Shown: in pieces, positions 36,498-48,300 of the stretch | How positions within the stretch are numbered: the stretch's first letter is position 1 | How the letters are laid out: every line of letters begins with the position of its first letter | Assembly (NCBI RefSeq): GCF_030708075.1 | Contig: NZ_CP117982.1 | Coordinates: forward strand, 3,030,672 to 3,094,671 | Reading direction: 5' to 3' | DNA from: Candidatus Epulonipiscium viviparus | Lineage (GTDB): Bacteria; Bacillota; Clostridia; Lachnospirales; Cellulosilyticaceae | Length of the DNA: 64,000 nucleotides | Position numbers and translations under genes: made by a program | Notes under the pieces: generated by a model | Told to the model about the DNA's origin: nothing | Seen by the model: the letters and a program-made list of their open reading frames with translations, nothing else | Database searches by the model: none

Positions 36498-37136
36498 TTA
36501 GAGCAAAATGGCGCAGAAAATATCTAAGTGGTTAACTGTACTATTTAGCCAGTCGGTTGTGTGGCTAGCAACTAGTATTCCAGATACAATATTTCCTAAT
36601 TCTTCTTTGGTAGATTCAAATTTGATCTCACCAGATGCTTTTGCTTCTTCACATAGTCCTTCAAAAATTTTCTGAAAAGTTAGGTTGTTATAAATTTCGT
36701 ATTCTGTTTCAGAAATTTCAGGAAAAAAGAACACAAATTCCGCATCAGTAAGCTTCATCTCGTTGGACTCTTCTCCTACACTCAACAAAAATGAAGCATA
36801 GCTATCTAAAAATTTTGGATAATCTTTTTCTTCTTGAAACCAATTATAAATTTGAGCTAGCTTATTTTTAAATGTTTGGTTGTTGTCCCACTTCTGAATT
36901 TGCAGAGTGATTTTGATAGTAAAAATTCTTAAAAAATAGTTAAAAATATGTTCTTTGGTAGAAAAATAATTAAAAAACGTACCGCGTGAAATTTGAGCTT
37001 TTTGACAAATCTCATCTACAGTAATATCTCCAAAGTCTTTGTGTTCTAACAAATATTTAACAGAATTTAAAATAGTGGTGCGCGTTTTGACAAAATTAAT
37101 CTTTCTAAGTGTAAAATGTGATAATACTTCGTACAT
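36498..37136 (-). CDS. TetR/AcrR family transcriptional regulator
   Basis: 212 residues. The N-terminal helix-turn-helix is clear: ITVDEICQKAQISRGTFFNY followed by FSTKEHIF (about 38-66). The C-terminal ligand domain is helical and diverged. GAGGA precedes the ATG. It lies between the sulfatase and RelA-like genes on the same strand and may control either; no operator could be assigned. Confidence 0.88.
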   Translation of the reverse strand: MYEVLSHFTLRKINFVKTRTTILNSVKYLLEHKDFGDITVDEICQKAQISRGTFFNYFSTKEHIFNYFLRIFTIKITLQIQKWDNNQTFKNKLAQIYNWFQEEKDYPKFLDSYASFLLSVGEESNEMKLTDAEFVFFFPEISETEYEIYNNLTFQKIFEGLCEEAKASGEIKFESTKEELGNIVSGILVASHTTDWLNSTVNHLDIFCAILL

Positions 37137-37211
37137 AATTTTGATTCCTCACTTTTTAAAATAAAATATATTTTAGAGTATGGACAAAACTTTTATCCGA
37201 TATACATTTTC

Positions 37212-37243
37212 AAAAAAAAAACTAACAGAGTGAACTGCTAGTT
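37212..37243 (-). terminator. Terminator of the sulfatase gene
   Basis: On the minus strand AACTAGCA / TGTTAGTT stem (one G-U) with an eight-base loop and a long T-run. Confidence 0.75.
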
Positions 37244-37252
37244 TTGCAAAAA

Positions 37253-38632
37253 TTAAGCCCAATAATTTTTACCAAGATTGTGGTTTAATTCGTTGGATTG
37301 CTGGCTTTCTGCTTGTAATGCTTTTTGCAGAGCCACCAATTTTTCTTGATAGTTAGGGTTTAATACAAGATTAGACATTTCAAATGGATCAGAATTTAAG
37401 TCAAATAATTGTTTGGTTATTATTCCGTTGTATCTATGCTCAATATATTTAAAGCCATCCTTTGTAATGGCGCGTATTTTATCTGTATATGCAAGATATA
37501 TCTGGTCGCGAGCGGCATCTTTGGTTCCTTTTATACATTCAGCAAAGCTCTGCCCTGTTACACTTGCTGGAATTTCTTGTTCCAAAAGATCGCACAAGGT
37601 TGGAAATATATCGAATAAATATACAAGCGCATCGGTTTTCATTCCGGCTTTGATTCCTGCTCCAGATATTAATAAAGGAACTCTCATCGAGTGATCATAA
37701 AGGCTCTGCTTTCCAAATAGCCCATGTTGCCCTAATGCAAGCCCATTGTCTCCGGCGTAAACGATAATTGTATTATCCTTTTCTCCGATTTCTTCTAATT
37801 TATCTAGGATGCGCCCGATTTGATAGTCGAGATGAGTTATCATTGCATAGTATTCTGCAATATGTTTTTGCGTATTAGCGAGCGTTCTCGGATACGGCGC
37901 TAATGTCTCGTCTCGACATTCCCAGTTTGCGTATTCGATAAAATGATAGCTCATAAAGTTTGGTGGTAATTTTATGTCTTCTGGATTATACATATTTAAA
38001 AATTCTTCTGGCATTGTACGCGGATCGTGTGGGGCCAAAAATGAAGTATACGCAAAGAATGGTTTATCGTGCTTTTGATCCAAAAACTTAATTACACTTT
38101 CTGCTATAACGTCGGTTGAATGTTCGCCCGCTCTCATATATTCGCCCGCAGTTTTCTTTACCTCGTTCGAATGGTTTTGGTCAACGCATTTTCTAATGAC
38201 TTTGTTATATTCTGCAGAAGAATCGTAATGATAAAATGGTACGGCCCAGTGGTCGCTCATTCCACCAAAAAATATACTATCGCCTTGATCAAAACTTCGG
38301 TTAAATGATTTTTTGCCGTTATGCCATTTGCCCGTTCCAAATGTATCGTAGCCTCTCGCTTTAAAAAATTCGCCCATTAGAGTGTGGTCGTCGGGGATTT
38401 GTTGCCCTAGGTCATCTAACTTAAATAACGATCTGCCTGTATTCAGCATAGCTCTAGATGCCATACATACGGCTCCGCAAGTGCCTCCTTGGATATGCGC
38501 GTGAGTAAAAGCTGTCCCCGATGCTACTAGTCTATCTAAATTGGGTGTTATGATTTCGTCGTTGTTAAGTGCATTGATCGTGTTAAATCTCTGGTCATCT
38601 GCAAATAAAATTAAAACGTTTGGTGCTTTCAT
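37253..38632 (-). CDS. Sulfatase family hydrolase
   Basis: 459 residues from ATG 38632, with AAGGAGG upstream (the ATG at 38674 is rejected). LILFADDQR supplies the first metal Asp pair and YAGDNGLALGQHGLFGKQS the second. The active-site motif is CMASR (56-60), a C-x-A-x-R form in which the Cys would be converted to formylglycine by an anaerobic radical-SAM maturase (anSME); no maturase gene is in the window. No signal peptide, so it appears cytoplasmic. Likely substrate is a sulfated sugar or small sulfate ester, by inference. Confidence 0.88.
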   Translation of the reverse strand: MKAPNVLILFADDQRFNTINALNNDEIITPNLDRLVASGTAFTHAHIQGGTCGAVCMASRAMLNTGRSLFKLDDLGQQIPDDHTLMGEFFKARGYDTFGTGKWHNGKKSFNRSFDQGDSIFFGGMSDHWAVPFYHYDSSAEYNKVIRKCVDQNHSNEVKKTAGEYMRAGEHSTDVIAESVIKFLDQKHDKPFFAYTSFLAPHDPRTMPEEFLNMYNPEDIKLPPNFMSYHFIEYANWECRDETLAPYPRTLANTQKHIAEYYAMITHLDYQIGRILDKLEEIGEKDNTIIVYAGDNGLALGQHGLFGKQSLYDHSMRVPLLISGAGIKAGMKTDALVYLFDIFPTLCDLLEQEIPASVTGQSFAECIKGTKDAARDQIYLAYTDKIRAITKDGFKYIEHRYNGIITKQLFDLNSDPFEMSNLVLNPNYQEKLVALQKALQAESQQSNELNHNLGKNYWA

Positions 38633-39056
38633 AAAATCCTCCTTAAAAAATAGTATTGTATTTATATCATACAAGAAGTTTGATAATATTGCAACGCTAA
38701 ATGAAGATAAATTATAAAATGCTGTCTAATATTATGCTAGTTGTGATTCCTACACAATTTGATATTTTACACGAAAGAAAACGTTTGCGTCACTGTTCAA
38801 TACAATTAAGAGTTCATCGACAGAATATCACGCTTAAATATTTTTTGCGGCAACAAGAGAATATTTTCATGAAACTTCTCTTTGTGAACAAAATTTTAAA
38901 AAATATAGGCATACACAAAAAATATTACAAGCGGAAGACAAATTATGTCAAGGAAGAAATAATTGTTGCTTTTATTGCCAAAATATGATATTCTTTTTGA
39001 AGTTATTACAAAATGAATTATTTAGAAATATAACAAATATAGAGAGGAAGAATAGC
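38633..39056. other. Divergent intergenic region between sulfatase and giant surface-protein gene
   Basis: 424 bases. A 95-codon plus-strand frame (38701-38988) exists but has no ribosome binding site and resembles nothing I know. A candidate promoter for the SLH gene is at 38966-38994. Nothing else is supported. Confidence 0.55.
38966..38994 (+). promoter_or_regulatory. Candidate promoter of the giant SLH gene
   Basis: TTGCTT (38966-38971), 17-base spacer, TATTCT (38989-38994). Confidence 0.45.
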
Positions 39057-42000
39057 ATGAGTAAAATAATGAAAAGACGAATGGCAGAATGCTTGGCACT
39101 ATCTGTTGGACTATCTGTTATGGGGATGACTCCATCAAGCATTTATGCAGCAGAAACAAAAGAAAAAGTGGCGCTGATCGATATCAATCAACATTGGGCA
39201 TATGATAGTATCGAAACTCTCATTGAGGCAGGAGTTTTAACTGGATATTCAGACGGAACCTTTCGCCCTAATGCCAACATAACAAGAGCTGAAATGGCGG
39301 TGTGTTTACAAAATATATTTGGTTTTAAGCAAACTAATAGCGAAGTATTTAATGATCTAGATTATAGTAAAAATGTAAATGGCTCGTATAATGACTGGGC
39401 CACTGATTCTATATTGGCCGTAAGCGATATAATGAATCACGATGGTTTAGCGTTTAGATCAGACGAGTATGCTACCAGGGAAGAAGTTGCCTATGCTATC
39501 GCAAATGCATTTAGCTTGGCAGAAAATGGTAATGTACAAAACTTAGAAAAATTGTTTTCTGATAGCAACGAAATTGCGCCCTGGGCAAAGCAAGCTATTA
39601 ATCAGCTGGTATCAAAACAATATTTGAGCGGTAGACCAGACGGAACATTTGATCCCAAAGGGCATATTTCTCGTGGAGAACTCGCAAGCATCTTAGATAG
39701 GATTGCCGTTGAAGTAGTTGCCAATAATGGGGTACATAAGTTAGGTAGAGTTGCGGGCAATGTTGTAATATCCGCAATGGGCAACACGGGCCTACAAGAT
39801 ACTGTAATCATTGGAAATCTATATATTCCTGCTGGCGTTGGGAATGGCCAAATCTTTCTAGATAATGTGGAAGTTCGCGGTACAGTATTTTTTGAAGGAG
39901 GTAATTTGATATTAGAAAATACTAAAATAGAAACGCTAATTGTTAATAATGAAGATACCACTATAAAAGGAAATTTTAAATCTGAAGTTGAAGTTGCAGA
40001 TATTAGAACTGCCGCAAATATCGATGGGCAAATGAGTATTCACACTGTTGTTGCAAAGTCTGATCATATAGATATAGAAGATGTGCCGTTTAAAGTTACT
40101 CTCGAAGATGCGTACAAAATTGTTGTTGCAGATCAGCAATTATACGAAGATGATATCGATAGCGATGGCAGAATTATTTTCGACGAATATTATCCAGAGG
40201 TCGAAACAGTTGTGGAAACTGTAACTGTTGAGCCCGAATATTCTAATCTTGATACCAAGGTGGAGGAAAATGGCGATATAACTATTTCTAACATGGCCAG
40301 AAATGCGTCATCAAATTTTAAATATGCATTGGCTCAGCCCGACCAAGATGTTGAGGATCTATATTTTTTACCCCTCATTCAAGGAAAAATTTCATACCAA
40401 GATATGATAATGAATTATGCTGCAGGTGAATATGTACTGGTAATTCAAGAAAATTTAATTGCAGACGGAGATCAAGCGATAAACTATAACGCATACACCA
40501 AAGTTCCGATTGCGCTAATTGAAGCACCAATTCTAACAACCACTGCAAACGACGGGGTCAATGCTGTTAATATTAAATTAAATCGAGGTATAATCGTAAG
40601 CTTTGACGACATAGCCTGTACAATAAATAATGCGACAGTGCCCTTCACTCAAACTGCCATAGATGAGGGCGGAAATCTAACTCTAACTGCAAGTTTAAAT
40701 TCTGTTTCTGACGCAGATTTATTTTCTGCTACCATAAATTATCCTTCACAATATTATAATGGTCGCGAGAATGTAACGGTGGTGGCCCCAAATACATTTC
40801 AAGCAAATGCATCGTTTGAACAAGCTCCAACTCCATCTCTTGCTGTTGTGAATACAAATGATATCACTACAGTTACAGTTGCGATACCACGATCAAAATG
40901 GCAAGAAAATTATAAAATGAGCCTCGATGCTGTTAGGCTTCTTAATATCAATCCTGAAGTGGAAACTGTTCCAGGATACCTAGATTTAACTGCAGAATTT
41001 AGAAAGGCGTACCATGAAAATCCTGACGCAAACACAATTTCTGTTGTAGTAAGTCAAGCTAGGTTGGACATGCTTCCTACCACTCAAATCAACAACGATA
41101 TATATGAAGATGGACTTTGCGCCACTGTTTCTGGTCAATCTAGCTTTGTATTACATGGCACTGCTCAGGCGATGGCCAAGCTCAACCCAACTACTGCAAA
41201 TCCAAATGTCATTCACAACGTAAATCTGGGTACGGCAAAGTCTGGCAAGATGCTAGTTACTGCCAATATCGATACGATCGCAATCGGAAATCCATATTAC
41301 GTTGAAGTTTCGTTGCTAAATGAATTAGACGGCAAATTTACCAGAGAAATTCCAATTTATGCCGCAGAAATGGAAAATGGCGCTATCGCAAAAGAAATTG
41401 ATGTTAACGATTTGGGATGGAAGCTGGTTGCCGGAGATGAAGTATGCGTCGCAGTTATTAGTAGCATAGACCCAGAAATAAGAGTAGATTCGAAGACGGT
41501 TACCATCGACGAGCTGGATGCGTTCGATCTTAACTATGACATCGCAACAAAATCGCTAACCGTTACAGCTCAGTCGCTAGAAGAGCTGCTTGTAACAGCA
41601 AAGTTAATTGATTTAGAAGGAATCAATATGCTCTTTCCCGCAAATCTAACCAAAATAGATGACAATAAGGCCACAATAACAATACCGGTAGATGTTAGAC
41701 CAGGAGATTGCTTCGAAGTTTCGCTTGCCCTTGCGCGGCCAGTTTGGCATACCCTTGGTGTGTCGGCTCAAAAAATGGTAACCGTTCCTCCTATTGCAGA
41801 TATGGTCGATATTGATGCGTCTGGAAATATGGTCATAGAAGTAACCAACGCCACCGTTTCAGAAATTCGCAGCGGTGAAGTAAAAGTGCAATTTGATATC
41901 ACATATAAAAATGGAACCGTCGTGAATCTACCGATAGATCCCCAAGATAATTATGTAAGCTTAAGCGAGACCGAAGATGGTGACTCAATAATGCGAGTTT

Positions 42001-42311
42001 CTCTTGAGGCAATTGGCGAATATTTAGACGATACCAATGTTTCTATGATTGATGTCTCTATTACTGGTATCGCAAATTCTTTGGCGGCTAAATCGGGCTT
42101 TCCGTTTGCATTGCATCGGGCAGAGGTTTTAGATGTGATAGTAGAAGCAGATGGTACTATTACTATTGATGCCGCAAACAATATAAACACAAACGACGTT
42201 TTTGCAGAAATAATTTTTACTGATACTGCGGGCAACGAGCTTGAGACTTTTGCGGTATCTGAGATTAATGAAAAAACAAAACTCTGGCAACAACTTTGCC
42301 GAGATAAGTAA
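39057..42311 (+). CDS. Giant SLH gene, open segment 1 (signal peptide, SLH domains)
   Basis: Frame open from ATG 39057 to a TAA at 42311. The last residues (KTKLWQQLCRDK) are out of frame. The true continuation, NSGNNFAEISNQATT, begins after the A6 tract at 42271-42276; five A would keep the frame. As it stands, this segment would give a 1,084-residue secreted, SLH-anchored protein with the beta-helix region, which could be functional by itself. Confidence 0.8.
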   Translation: MSKIMKRRMAECLALSVGLSVMGMTPSSIYAAETKEKVALIDINQHWAYDSIETLIEAGVLTGYSDGTFRPNANITRAEMAVCLQNIFGFKQTNSEVFNDLDYSKNVNGSYNDWATDSILAVSDIMNHDGLAFRSDEYATREEVAYAIANAFSLAENGNVQNLEKLFSDSNEIAPWAKQAINQLVSKQYLSGRPDGTFDPKGHISRGELASILDRIAVEVVANNGVHKLGRVAGNVVISAMGNTGLQDTVIIGNLYIPAGVGNGQIFLDNVEVRGTVFFEGGNLILENTKIETLIVNNEDTTIKGNFKSEVEVADIRTAANIDGQMSIHTVVAKSDHIDIEDVPFKVTLEDAYKIVVADQQLYEDDIDSDGRIIFDEYYPEVETVVETVTVEPEYSNLDTKVEENGDITISNMARNASSNFKYALAQPDQDVEDLYFLPLIQGKISYQDMIMNYAAGEYVLVIQENLIADGDQAINYNAYTKVPIALIEAPILTTTANDGVNAVNIKLNRGIIVSFDDIACTINNATVPFTQTAIDEGGNLTLTASLNSVSDADLFSATINYPSQYYNGRENVTVVAPNTFQANASFEQAPTPSLAVVNTNDITTVTVAIPRSKWQENYKMSLDAVRLLNINPEVETVPGYLDLTAEFRKAYHENPDANTISVVVSQARLDMLPTTQINNDIYEDGLCATVSGQSSFVLHGTAQAMAKLNPTTANPNVIHNVNLGTAKSGKMLVTANIDTIAIGNPYYVEVSLLNELDGKFTREIPIYAAEMENGAIAKEIDVNDLGWKLVAGDEVCVAVISSIDPEIRVDSKTVTIDELDAFDLNYDIATKSLTVTAQSLEELLVTAKLIDLEGINMLFPANLTKIDDNKATITIPVDVRPGDCFEVSLALARPVWHTLGVSAQKMVTVPPIADMVDIDASGNMVIEVTNATVSEIRSGEVKVQFDITYKNGTVVNLPIDPQDNYVSLSETEDGDSIMRVSLEAIGEYLDDTNVSMIDVSITGIANSLAAKSGFPFALHRAEVLDVIVEADGTITIDAANNINTNDVFAEIIFTDTAGNELETFAVSEINEKTKLWQQLCRDK

Positions 42312-45300
42312 TCAAGCTACAACCGTAACTGCAACTTTATATGGAAAAGACTGGAAAATACTGCCATCAGCTAAATATGAGGTATATGTAGAGCCTATAA
42401 CAATGGTCGCAAAAGCAGATGAGGCAAAAACGGTGGTATCCCTCAGAAATGCTGACAAATATTTGGACTCTGAAACAGCTCTGCTAAAAGATGACTATAA
42501 GCTGACTATAAATGATATGGAAATTGACACAGCTGCCTGGACTATTAACGGATCAGAAGCGACGCAAGTCATACCTTTTGGCGAAATCGTCAATGCCGGA
42601 ATTATGGATACAGATATAATAGTGGCAATGGAGAGCTTAGAAAATACTTGGATCGAGCAAAAAGCGGTTCAGGCCATAGAGCTGACAATGGATGATACAA
42701 ATATCAAATTTGACTATCCGGAGACAGACGATGTTATACAAATAAGATTGATTGATGGAAAAGAAAATCGAAATACTATTAGCTTATCAAGAAAAAAGAT
42801 AGTACAGTCGTCAGTAGTTGGAGGTTCGGTTACGAAATATATTCTAAATGGAGTAGTGTCAACTATACTGCAGAAACAAGGTTTAAAAATGGAAGAAGAT
42901 GGCAAGGATATGGTAATAACGGTTCCGTCTGCTTTATTCCCAAAAGGAAACGATGACTATAAGTTACAAATGTATTTGGAGGTAGACGAAAAAAATTATT
43001 ATAAAGAACAAGGATCTGGGGAACTTCCGTTAATAAGAATTGATCCTGATCAGAACCAAATAATAGCGGATAAGGCCAATCGCTTTGCTAGGATATGGGA
43101 CGACGAGAACCAAAAACTATGCGACGACGTTAAAATAATTGATATGAACACGCAAGAGGAAATTACTGGATGGAAAAACTTAAGTAACATTAGAATTTAT
43201 ACAGATCGTCCGCATAATTTGACTGCTGTAGAACTAATAGATAAGCGCAATATTTTGGCTTCGAGGAGCGACGAAGAATTGGCGAAAGCATCATACAACC
43301 TCTCATGGGCACAAGGAATTAACGAGCAGATTATCGCAGTTCGGGTAGCTGATGCCTACGAAAATGCCGGATCGCTCGAAGCAAATCTCAACGTGACAGC
43401 AACAGTGGATGGATCAAATGCTATTGCTATAATAAAAGATGGCGCACCGGTGGCTGGTGTAACAATCAAAAAGGATGCGGCCGACGATGCGATCCTCACT
43501 TTCGATCGTGCAGAGCTCGGGATTACGGATGTTACTCGACCAATTAATATCGCAGCAAACCAAGCTGTAACAGTATCGCTTACTACAGCCGATGGTGACG
43601 AAATCTCTACTATCGCTCAAGAAATTTCTCAACTACCTGCACCAGAAGTCGCGGCCGTTGGAGATGATGTAACGGTAACATTGCCATCAACTTTGGCCAC
43701 AGCATTGGCAGATAGCAAAATGGTTGCATACTACAGCGTCAATGCTCAGCCAGGAAAAGCTACCAGATGGGAATCAATCGATGCGAACGAATGGAATACA
43801 ACGGGCCGGAAATGTAGTTGCGACAATAGCCGATGTTGCAGCTAATGATGACTACTGTTGATGTAGCCATATTTGATCTAAAAAATTGGTATAATTTGTC
43901 TAGTAGAGCTAGTTTTGTGATGCCAGAAAAAGAAGGCATACAACCTCTCATGGGCACAAGGAATTAACGAGCAGATTATCGCAGTTCGGGTGGCTGATGC
44001 CTACGAAAATGCCGGATCGCTCGAAGCAAATCTCAACGTGACAGCAACAGTGGATGGAACAAATGCTATTGCTATAATAAAAGATGGTGCACCGGTGGCT
44101 GGTGTAACAATCAAAAAAGATGCCGCCGACGATGCGATCCTCACTTTCGATCGTGCAGAGCTCGGGATCACGGATGTTACTCGACCAATTAATATCGCAG
44201 CAAACCGAGCTGTAACAGTATCGCTTACTACAGCCGATGGTGATGAAATCTCTACTATCGCTCAAGAAATTTCTCAACTACCTAAGCCAGAAATCGCGGC
44301 CGTTGGAGATGATGTAACAGTAACATTGCCATCAACTTTGGCCACAGCATTGGCGGAAGCAAAATGGTTGCATACTACAGCGTCGATGCTCAGCCAGGAA
44401 AAGCTACCAGATGGGAATCAATCGATGCGAACGAATGGAATACAACGGGCGGAAATGTAGTTGCGACAATAGCCGATGTTGCAGCTGATGCTACTGTTGA
44501 TGTAGCCATATTTGATCTTAAAAATTGGTATAATTTGTCTAGTAGGGCTAGTTTTGTGATGCCAGAAAAAGAAGCATACAACCTCTCATGGGCACAAGGA
44601 ATTAACGAGCAGATTATCGCAGTTCGGGTGGCTGACGCCTATGAAAATGCCGGATCGCTCGAAGCAAATCTCAACGTGACAGCAACAGTGGATGGAACAA
44701 ATGCTATTGCTATAATAAAAGATGGCGCACCGGTGGCTGGTGTAACAATCAAAAAGGATGCCGCCGACGATGCGATCCTCACTTTCGATCGTGCAGAGCT
44801 CGGAATTACGGATGTTACTCGACCAATCAATATCGCAGCAAACCGGGCTGTAACAGTATCGCTTACTACAGCCGATGGTGATGAAATCTCTACTATCGCT
44901 CAAGAAATTTCTCAACTACCTGCACCAGAAGTCGCGGCCGTTGGAGATGATGTAACAGTAACATTGCCATCAACTTTGGCCACAGCATTGGCAGAAAGCA
45001 AAATGGTTGCATACTACAGCGTCGATGCCCAGCCAGGAAAAGCTACCAGATGGGAATCAATCGATGCGAACGAATGGAATACAACGGGCGGAAATGTAGT
45101 TGCGACAATAGCCGATGTTGCAGCTGATGCTACTGTTGATGTAGCCATATTTGATCTTAAAAATTGGTATAATTTGTCTAGTAGAGCTAGTTTTGTGATG
45201 CCAGAAAAAGAGGCATACAACCTCTCATGGGCACAAGGAATTAACGAGCAGATTATCGCAGTTCGGGTAGCTGATGCCTATGAAAATGCCGGATCGCTCG

Positions 45301-48300
45301 AAGCAAATCTCAACGTGACAGCAACAGTGGATGGATCAAATGCTATTGCTATAATAAAAGATGGCGCACCGGTGGCTGGTGTAACAATCAAAAAGGATGC
45401 CGCCGACGATGCGATCCTCACTTTCGATCGTGCAGAGCTCGGGATCACGGATGTTACTCGACCAATTAATATCGCAGCAAACCGAGCTGTAACAGTATCG
45501 CTTGCTACAGCCGATGGTGATGAAATCTCTACTATCGCTCAAGAAATTTCTCAACTACCTGCACCAGAAGTCGCTGCCGTTGGAGATGATGTAACAGTAA
45601 CATTGCCATCAACTTTGGCCACAGCATTGGCAGAAAGCAAAATGGTTGCATACTACAGCGTCAATGCCCAGCCAGGAAAAGCTACCAGATGGGAATCAAT
45701 CGATGCGAACGAATGGAATACAACGGCCGGAAATGTAGTTGCGACAATAGCCGGCATTGCAGCTGATACTACTGTTGATGTAGCCATATTTGATCTAAAA
45801 AATTGGTATAATTTGTCTAGTAGGGCTAGTTTTGTGATGCCAGAAAAAGAGGCATACAACCTCTCATGGGCACAAGGAATTAAACGAGCAGATTATCGCA
45901 GTTCGGGTGGCTGATGCCTACGAAAATGCCGGATCACTCGAAGCAAGTCTCAACGTGACAGCAACAGTGGATGGAACCAATGCTATTGCTATAATAAAAG
46001 ATGGCGCACCGGTGGCTGGTGTAACAATCAAAAAGGATGCGGCCGACGATGCGATTCTAACTTTCGATCGTGCAGAGCTCGGGATTACGGATGTTACCCG
46101 ACCAATTAATATTGCAGCAAACCAAGCTGTAACAGTATCGCTTACTACAGCCGATGGTGATGCAATCTCTACTATCGCTCAAGAAATTTCTCAACTACCT
46201 AAGCCAGAAGTCGCGGCCGTTGGAGATGATGTAACAGTAACATTGCCATCAACTTTGGCCACAGCATTGGCGGATAGCAAAATGGTTGCATACTACAGCG
46301 TCGATGCCCAGCCAGGAAAAGCTACCAGATGGGAATCAATCGATGCGAACGAATGGAATACAACGGGCGGAAATGTAGTTGCGACAATAGCCGATGTTGC
46401 AGCTGATACTACCGTTGATGTAGCCATATTTGATCTTAAAAATTGGTATAATTTGTCTAGTAGAGCTAGTTTTGTGATGCCAGAAAAAGAAGCGTACAAC
46501 CTCTCATGGGCACAAGGAATTAACGAGCAGATTATCGCAGTTCGGGTAGCCGATGCCTACGAAAATGCCGGATCACTCGAAGCAAATCTCAACGTGACAG
46601 CAACAGTGGATGGATCAAATGTTATTGCTATAATAAAAGATGGCGCACCGGTGGCTGGTGTAACAATCAAAAAGGATGCCGCCGACGATGCGATCCTCAC
46701 TTTCGATCGTGCAGAGCTCGGAATTACGGATGTTACTCGACCAATCAATATCGCAGCAAACCAAGCTGTAACAGTAGCGCTTACTACAGCCGATGGTGAT
46801 GAAATCTCTACTATCGCTCAAGAAATTTCTCAACTACCTAAGCCAGAAATCGCGGCTGTTGGAGATGATGTAACAGTAACATTGCCATCAACTTTGGCCA
46901 CAGCATTGGCGGATAGCAAAATGGTTGCATACTACAGCGTCAATGCTCAGCCAGGAAAAGCTACCAGATGGGAATCAATCGATGCGAACGAATGGAATAC
47001 AACGGCCGGAAATGTAGTTGCGACAATAGCCGATGTTGCAGCTGATGTTACTGTTGATGTAGCCATATTTGATCTTAAAAATTGGTATAATTTGTCTAGT
47101 AGGGCTAGTTTTGTGATGCCAGAAAAAGAGGCATACAACCTCTCATGGGCACAAGGAATTAACGAGCAGATTATCGCAGTTCGGGTGGCTGACGCCTACG
47201 AAAATGCCGGATCGCTCGAAGCAAGTCTCAACGTGACAGCAACAGTGGATGGATCAAACGCTATTGCTATAATAAAAGATGGCACACCGGTGGCTGGTGT
47301 AACAATCAAAAAGGATGCGGCCGACGATGCGATCCTCACTTTCGATCGTGCAGAGCTCGGAATTACGGATGTGACGCGACCAATTAATATCGCAGCCAAT
47401 CGAGCTGTAACAGTATCGCTTACTACAGCCGATGGTGACGAAATCTCTACTATCGCTCAAGAAATTTCTCAACTACCTGCACCAGAAATCGCGGCCGTTG
47501 GAGATGATGTAACAGTAACATTGCCATCAACTTTGGCCACAGCATTGGCGGATAGCAAAATGGTTGCATACTACAGCGTCAATGCTCAGCCAGGAAAAGC
47601 TACCAGATGGGAATCAATCGATGCGAACGAATGGAATACAACGGCCGGAAATGCGGTTGCGACAATAGCCGGCATTGCAGCTGATGCTACTGTTGATGTA
47701 GCCATATTTGATCTTAAAAATTGGTATAATTTGTCTAGTAGGGCTAGTTTTGTGATGCCAGAAAAAGAGGCATACAACCTCTCATGGGCACAAGGAATTA
47801 ACGAGCAGATTATCGCAGTTCGGGTGGCTGATGCCTATGAAAATGCCGGATCGCTCGAAGCAAATCTCAACGTGACAGCAACAGTGGATGGATCAAACGC
47901 TATTGCTATAATAAAAGATGGCGCACCGGTGGCTGGTGTAACAATCAAAAAGGATGCGGCCGACGATGTGATCCTCACTTTTGATCGTGCAGAGCTCGGG
48001 ATCACGGATGTTACTCGACCAATCAATATCGCAGCAAACCGAGCTGTAACAGTATCGCTTACTACAGCCGATGGTGATGCAATCTCTACTATCACTCAAG
48101 AAATTTCTCAACTACCTGCACCAGAAGTCGCGGCCGTTGGAGATGATGTAACAGTAACATTGCCATCAACTTTGGCCACAGCATTGGCGGATAGCAAAAT
48201 GGTTGCATACTACAGCGTCGATGCTCAGCCAGGAAAAGCTACCAGATGGGAATCAATCGATGCGAACGAGTGGAATACAACGGGCGGAAATGCGGTTGCG

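Noticed and set aside
38701-38988. 95-codon plus-strand ORF in the sulfatase/SLH intergenic region
   Set aside because: No ribosome binding site, no recognisable similarity, and it overlaps the likely promoters of both flanking genes.
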